Shown: piece by piece, positions 4,886 to 7,817 of the stretch
How positions within the stretch are numbered: the stretch's first letter is position 1
How the letters are laid out: each line of letters begins with the position of its first letter
NCBI GenBank assembly: GCA_030637805.1
Contig: DAOWFV010000218.1
Coordinates: forward strand, 1 to 7,817
Origin: Acidobacteriota bacterium
Lineage (GTDB): Bacteria; Acidobacteriota; Thermoanaerobaculia; Thermoanaerobaculales; Sulfomarinibacteraceae
Length of the DNA stretch: 7,817 bases
Direction: 5' to 3'
Translations under genes and position numbers: made by a program
The notes under the pieces: model-generated
The model's input: the letters and a program-made list of their open reading frames with translations, nothing else
The model's database searches: none
Told to the model about the DNA's origin: nothing

Positions 4886-5176
4886 ATGGCAACGATCAAG
4901 GGAACCAAGAAGCAGGCGCGCAAGCGCCACCGTCAGTCCTTGGAGCGCCGGATGCGCAACCGTTCGGTTCGTACACGGGTGCGCCGCCAAATGCGCCTCA
5001 TGCGGGCTGCGATGGCTGAGGGCGACGCGGCCAAGGTGAAGGAGCTGCTGCCCGAGACCATTTCGGTGATCGATGTGGGCTGGCGCAAGGGCGTGATCCA
5101 CCGCAACACAGCGGCACGGTACAAGTCGCGCATGGCGCGGCAGGCGCAGGCGGTGATCGCCGGCGAGAAAGCCTGA
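4886..5176 (+). CDS. rpsT: 30S ribosomal protein S20
   Basis: Small-subunit primary binding protein that contacts 16S rRNA and aids 30S assembly. The 96-residue, strongly basic, all-helical product fits the family length (about 85-100). It has the typical Lys/Arg-rich start (MATIKGTKKQARKRHRQS), a central RAAMAEGDAAKVKELL segment and the hallmark KGVIHRNTAARYKSRMARQ near the C-terminus. AAGGAGA nine bases before the ATG supports the start. Three bases separate its stop from purC, so the two are probably co-transcribed and translationally coupled. A hairpin in its leader may take part in control. Confidence 0.95.
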   Translation: MATIKGTKKQARKRHRQSLERRMRNRSVRTRVRRQMRLMRAAMAEGDAAKVKELLPETISVIDVGWRKGVIHRNTAARYKSRMARQAQAVIAGEKA

Positions 5177-5179
5177 GAC

Positions 5180-6088
5180 ATGGGAACCTCCCTGCTCACC
5201 ACCTCCGTCCCCGGAGGCAATCTGGTGAGCCGGGGCAAGGTCCGTGATATCTACACCACCGACGAGGCGCTGATCCTGGTCGCCACAGACCGGATCAGCG
5301 CTTTCGATTGTGTGCTGTCGCCCGGAATCCCGGGCCGCGGCGAGATCCTCACCCGACTCTCCACCTTCTGGTTTGAGCACTTTGCGAACACGGTGCCGAA
5401 CCACCTCCTGGCCACCGAGATCGAAGACTTCCCCGAGCCCTACCGACAGCACCCCGAGCTGGCCGGGCGCAGCGTCCTCGTGCAAAGGCTCGATCCGATT
5501 CCCGTGGAGTGTGTGGCCCGCGGCTACCTGGCCGGCTCCGGTTGGAAGGAGTACCGCGCCTCAGGTGCGGTGTGCGGGATCGAGCTGCCCGAGGACCTCA
5601 CCGAATCCGCCCGCCTGCCGGAACCCATCTTCACACCGGCGACCAAGGCCACGGAAGGCCACGACGAGAACATCAGCATCGAGCGCATGTCGGAGATCGT
5701 TGGTGGCGAGATGGCCGTGCGGCTGCGCGATCTCACCCTCGAGCTCTACACCGCGGCCGCCGATTACGCCCGTGAGAGGGGCATCCTCATCGCCGACACC
5801 AAGTTCGAGTTTGGGCTCGATCAGGAGGGCGACATCGTCTGGATGGACGAGGCCCTGACACCGGATTCGTCCCGCTTCTGGCCAACCGATGACTATGAGC
5901 CGGGGCGTTCCCAATCGTCTTTCGATAAGCAGTATGTGCGCGACTGGTTGGAGGCTAGCGGCTGGAGCAAAGAACCTCCGGCGCCGACCCTGCCCCCCGA
6001 TGTGGTGGAGGGCACCCTTTCGCGCTACCGCGAGGCCTACCGGTTGCTGACGGGCTCCGACCTCGTCCCGGTGACCGCGAGCGGATAG
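5180..6088 (+). CDS. purC: Phosphoribosylaminoimidazole-succinocarboxamide synthase (SAICAR synthetase)
   Basis: Cytoplasmic enzyme of de novo purine synthesis that joins aspartate to CAIR with ATP to make SAICAR. The 302-residue product is of the longer class, like yeast Ade1, not the roughly 240-residue E. coli form. Visible motifs are GKVRDIY (19-25, ATP-binding), ATDRISAFD (35-43), VECVARGYLAGSGWKEY (109-125), PIFTPATKATEGHDENIS (149-166), DTKFEFG (206-212) and MDEALTPDSSRFW (222-234), all intact. The ATG is three bases after the rpsT stop and has only a weak purine-rich stretch upstream, so ribosomes finishing rpsT probably feed it. Other pur genes are not in the window. The EF-G-like gene follows after 31 bases. 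Confidence 0.96.
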   Translation: MGTSLLTTSVPGGNLVSRGKVRDIYTTDEALILVATDRISAFDCVLSPGIPGRGEILTRLSTFWFEHFANTVPNHLLATEIEDFPEPYRQHPELAGRSVLVQRLDPIPVECVARGYLAGSGWKEYRASGAVCGIELPEDLTESARLPEPIFTPATKATEGHDENISIERMSEIVGGEMAVRLRDLTLELYTAAADYARERGILIADTKFEFGLDQEGDIVWMDEALTPDSSRFWPTDDYEPGRSQSSFDKQYVRDWLEASGWSKEPPAPTLPPDVVEGTLSRYREAYRLLTGSDLVPVTASG

Positions 6089-6119
6089 AACCTCAATAAC
6101 CGGAGCGGAGGAGATTTTC

Positions 6120-7817
6120 ATGACCGTTTATGCGACCGAGAACATCCGCAATGTGGCGGTGGTCGGGCACTCCGACACCGGCAAGACCTCCCTGGTTTCG
6201 GCGTTGCTCTTCAACAGCGGCGCTGTCAACCGGCTGACCAAGGTGGACGACGGCAACACCATCACCGACTTCGACGAGGACGAGCACGATCGCAAGATCA
6301 CCATCAACACCGCGGTCGCACACTTCGAGCACCGAGGCACCAAGGTCAACCTCATCGATACGCCGGGTTACGGCATCTTCACAACCGATGCCCTTCAGGG
6401 CCTGCGGGTGGCCGACACGGCCCTCATCATGGTCTCCGCGGTGGCCGGCCTCGAAGTGCAGACCGAGAAGATGTGGAAGGCCGCGGCGGGATTCGACCTG
6501 CCGGTTCTCTTCGGCGTCAACCTCATGGACCGTGATCGCGCCTCCTTCTCCCGCGTATTCGAGGTCCTGCATAAGAAGTACGGGCGCGAGGTCACCGCGC
6601 TGCAGCTGCCCATCGGTGAGGAGGCGAACTTCTCTGGTGTGGTGGATCTGGTCAGCGGCAAGGCTTTCAGCTGGGAGCACGACGAGAGCGGCAAGCCGAC
6701 CGAGACGGATATCCCGGGCGACATGGCGGATGATGTAGCAGCAGCGCGCGAGGCCCTGATGGAGATGGTCGCCGAGCAGGACGAAGAGCTGATGGAGAAG
6801 TATCTCGAGGAGGGCGAGCTCGATGCCGAGACCTTCGCCAAGGGCCTCAAAAAGGCGATCACCGCCCGCGAGCTCTTCCCGGTCTTCGCCCTCGCTGCGA
6901 GCAAGAACATGGCTGTGCAGCCCCTCATGGACGCACTCGTGGACCTGGTGCCTTCCCCGGACTGGCGTCCGGTGGCAGCGACGGTAGATGGCGAGGAGCA
7001 GGAGCTGGCGGTCTCGGGCGAGGCTCCTTTCGCGGCATATGTCTTCAAGACGATCTCCGACCCCTATTCCGGCCACATCTCTCTGATGCGCGTCTTCTCC
7101 GGCGAGGTAGCCAACGACGCCAACGTGAGCAACTCCACTCACGACTCGTCAGAGCGTCTGAGCAACCTGTCGATCCCCCAGGGCAAGGAGCTCGAGCACG
7201 TCAGCGAGCTCGCGGCCGGCGATATCGGCGCTCTGCCAAAGCTCAAGGAGACCCACACCGGCGACACTCTGTGCGCTGCCAAGAACGACATCAAGCTGGT
7301 CGCCGTTCAGATCCCCGAGCCCGCCATCAGCTTCGCCCTCGAGTCCACGTCCAAGGGCGACGAGAACAAGCTGGCTGCGGCGTTGGCCAAGATCCGTGAC
7401 GAGGACCCCACCATCACCGTCGGCCGGGACCCGCAGACCAAGGAGATGTTGATCTCCGGCGCCGGCCAGCTGCACGTCGAGGTCGTGGTGGGTCGTCTCA
7501 AGAAACGATACAAGGTCGAAGTCGTTCTTCACCAGCCCAAGGTGCCGTACCGCGAGACCATCACCTCCTCCGTCGAGGTCACGACCCGCCACAAAAAGCA
7601 AACCGGGGGGTCGGGTCAGTTCGCGCAGTGCACCGTCATCATGGAGCCCAACCGTGGGAACGGCTTCGAGTTCATCGACAAGATCTTCGGCGGCTCGATC
7701 TCCCAGGGCTACCGGCCCGCGGTCAAGAAGGGCATCCAGGAAGCGGCCGAGCGCGGCGTCCTCGCCGGCTATCCGATGGTGGACTTCAAAGTGACCCTCA
7801 CCGACGGCAAAGAGCAC
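6120..7817 (+). CDS. EF-G-like translation GTPase (non-canonical paralogue), 3' end missing
   Basis: The frame is open from ATG 6120 to the right window edge: 566 codons, against about 690 residues for the family, so domain V and the end of domain IV lie outside. GGAGGAGA six bases upstream fixes the start. The GTPase domain has the P-loop GHSDTGKTS (16-24), a switch I RKITI (58-62), DTPGYGIF (80-87) and NLMD (134-137). Domain II starts near 302, domain III near 399 (ISGAGQLHVEV), and domain IV near 473 with the tip HKKQTGGSGQFA (491-502). Canonical EF-G has RGITI, DTPGH and NKMD; the Tyr after PG and the VDDG...DFD segment are typical of the EF-G-2/FusA2-like paralogues of uncertain role. 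It probably hydrolyses GTP on the ribosome, but translocase activity cannot be assumed. It is likely co-transcribed with purC. Confidence 0.9.
   Translation, partial: MTVYATENIRNVAVVGHSDTGKTSLVSALLFNSGAVNRLTKVDDGNTITDFDEDEHDRKITINTAVAHFEHRGTKVNLIDTPGYGIFTTDALQGLRVADTALIMVSAVAGLEVQTEKMWKAAAGFDLPVLFGVNLMDRDRASFSRVFEVLHKKYGREVTALQLPIGEEANFSGVVDLVSGKAFSWEHDESGKPTETDIPGDMADDVAAAREALMEMVAEQDEELMEKYLEEGELDAETFAKGLKKAITARELFPVFALAASKNMAVQPLMDALVDLVPSPDWRPVAATVDGEEQELAVSGEAPFAAYVFKTISDPYSGHISLMRVFSGEVANDANVSNSTHDSSERLSNLSIPQGKELEHVSELAAGDIGALPKLKETHTGDTLCAAKNDIKLVAVQIPEPAISFALESTSKGDENKLAAALAKIRDEDPTITVGRDPQTKEMLISGAGQLHVEVVVGRLKKRYKVEVVLHQPKVPYRETITSSVEVTTRHKKQTGGSGQFAQCTVIMEPNRGNGFEFIDKIFGGSISQGYRPAVKKGIQEAAERGVLAGYPMVDFKVTLTDGKEH

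Noticed and set aside
6093..7142. Long minus-strand open frame opposite the EF-G-like gene, with another at 7149-7817
   Set aside because: Shadow frames of a strongly conserved GTPase gene in GC-rich DNA; no family resemblance.

Overview
The window comes from a GC-rich, double-membraned (Gram-negative type) bacterium. The evidence is a peptidoglycan-associated lipoprotein (Pal), a CpoB/YbgF-type partner lipoprotein, strong GC bias at third codon positions, AGGAGG-type ribosome binding sites and a FecR/DUF6600 protein. Acidobacteriota or a deltaproteobacterial-type lineage would fit, but nothing here fixes the phylum. All genes lie on the + strand. It is mostly a housekeeping region; the less ordinary material sits between the genes.

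Layout. Positions 1-1837 hold the 3' part of a large FecR/DUF6600 protein with a tryptophan-rich middle and a Ser/Arg/Gly tail. At 1872-2285 is cytidine deaminase (cdd), with a -10-like box almost touching its ATG and no ribosome binding site. Positions 2286-2569 are non-coding but dense in signals: a TTGACA promoter, about 114 nt of RNA predicted to fold into four successive hairpins and ending in a strong intrinsic terminator, then a perfect 22-bp inverted repeat that buries the ribosome binding site of the next gene. That gene (2570-3184) is a SpoU/TrmH-family RNA 2'-O-methyltransferase. A promoter with a palindrome over its -10 box precedes pal (3320-3895) and cpoB (3905-4762), a tight two-gene envelope operon. 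Four exact TAGCCCA units start at the cpoB stop codon. A -10-like box and a leader hairpin precede rpsT (4886-5176, ribosomal protein S20), purC (5180-6088, SAICAR synthetase) and an EF-G-like GTPase (6120 to the right edge, incomplete).

How the genes work together. Pal and CpoB belong to the Tol-Pal system, which ties the outer membrane to peptidoglycan during division. rpsT, purC and the EF-G paralogue are closely spaced and probably co-transcribed, joining ribosome assembly, purine synthesis and a translation-factor GTPase. cdd (pyrimidine salvage) and the methyltransferase look like separate units. I see no phage, insertion sequence, CRISPR array, tRNA or rRNA gene. The best candidate for something undescribed is the structured RNA and inverted repeat at 2368-2568.
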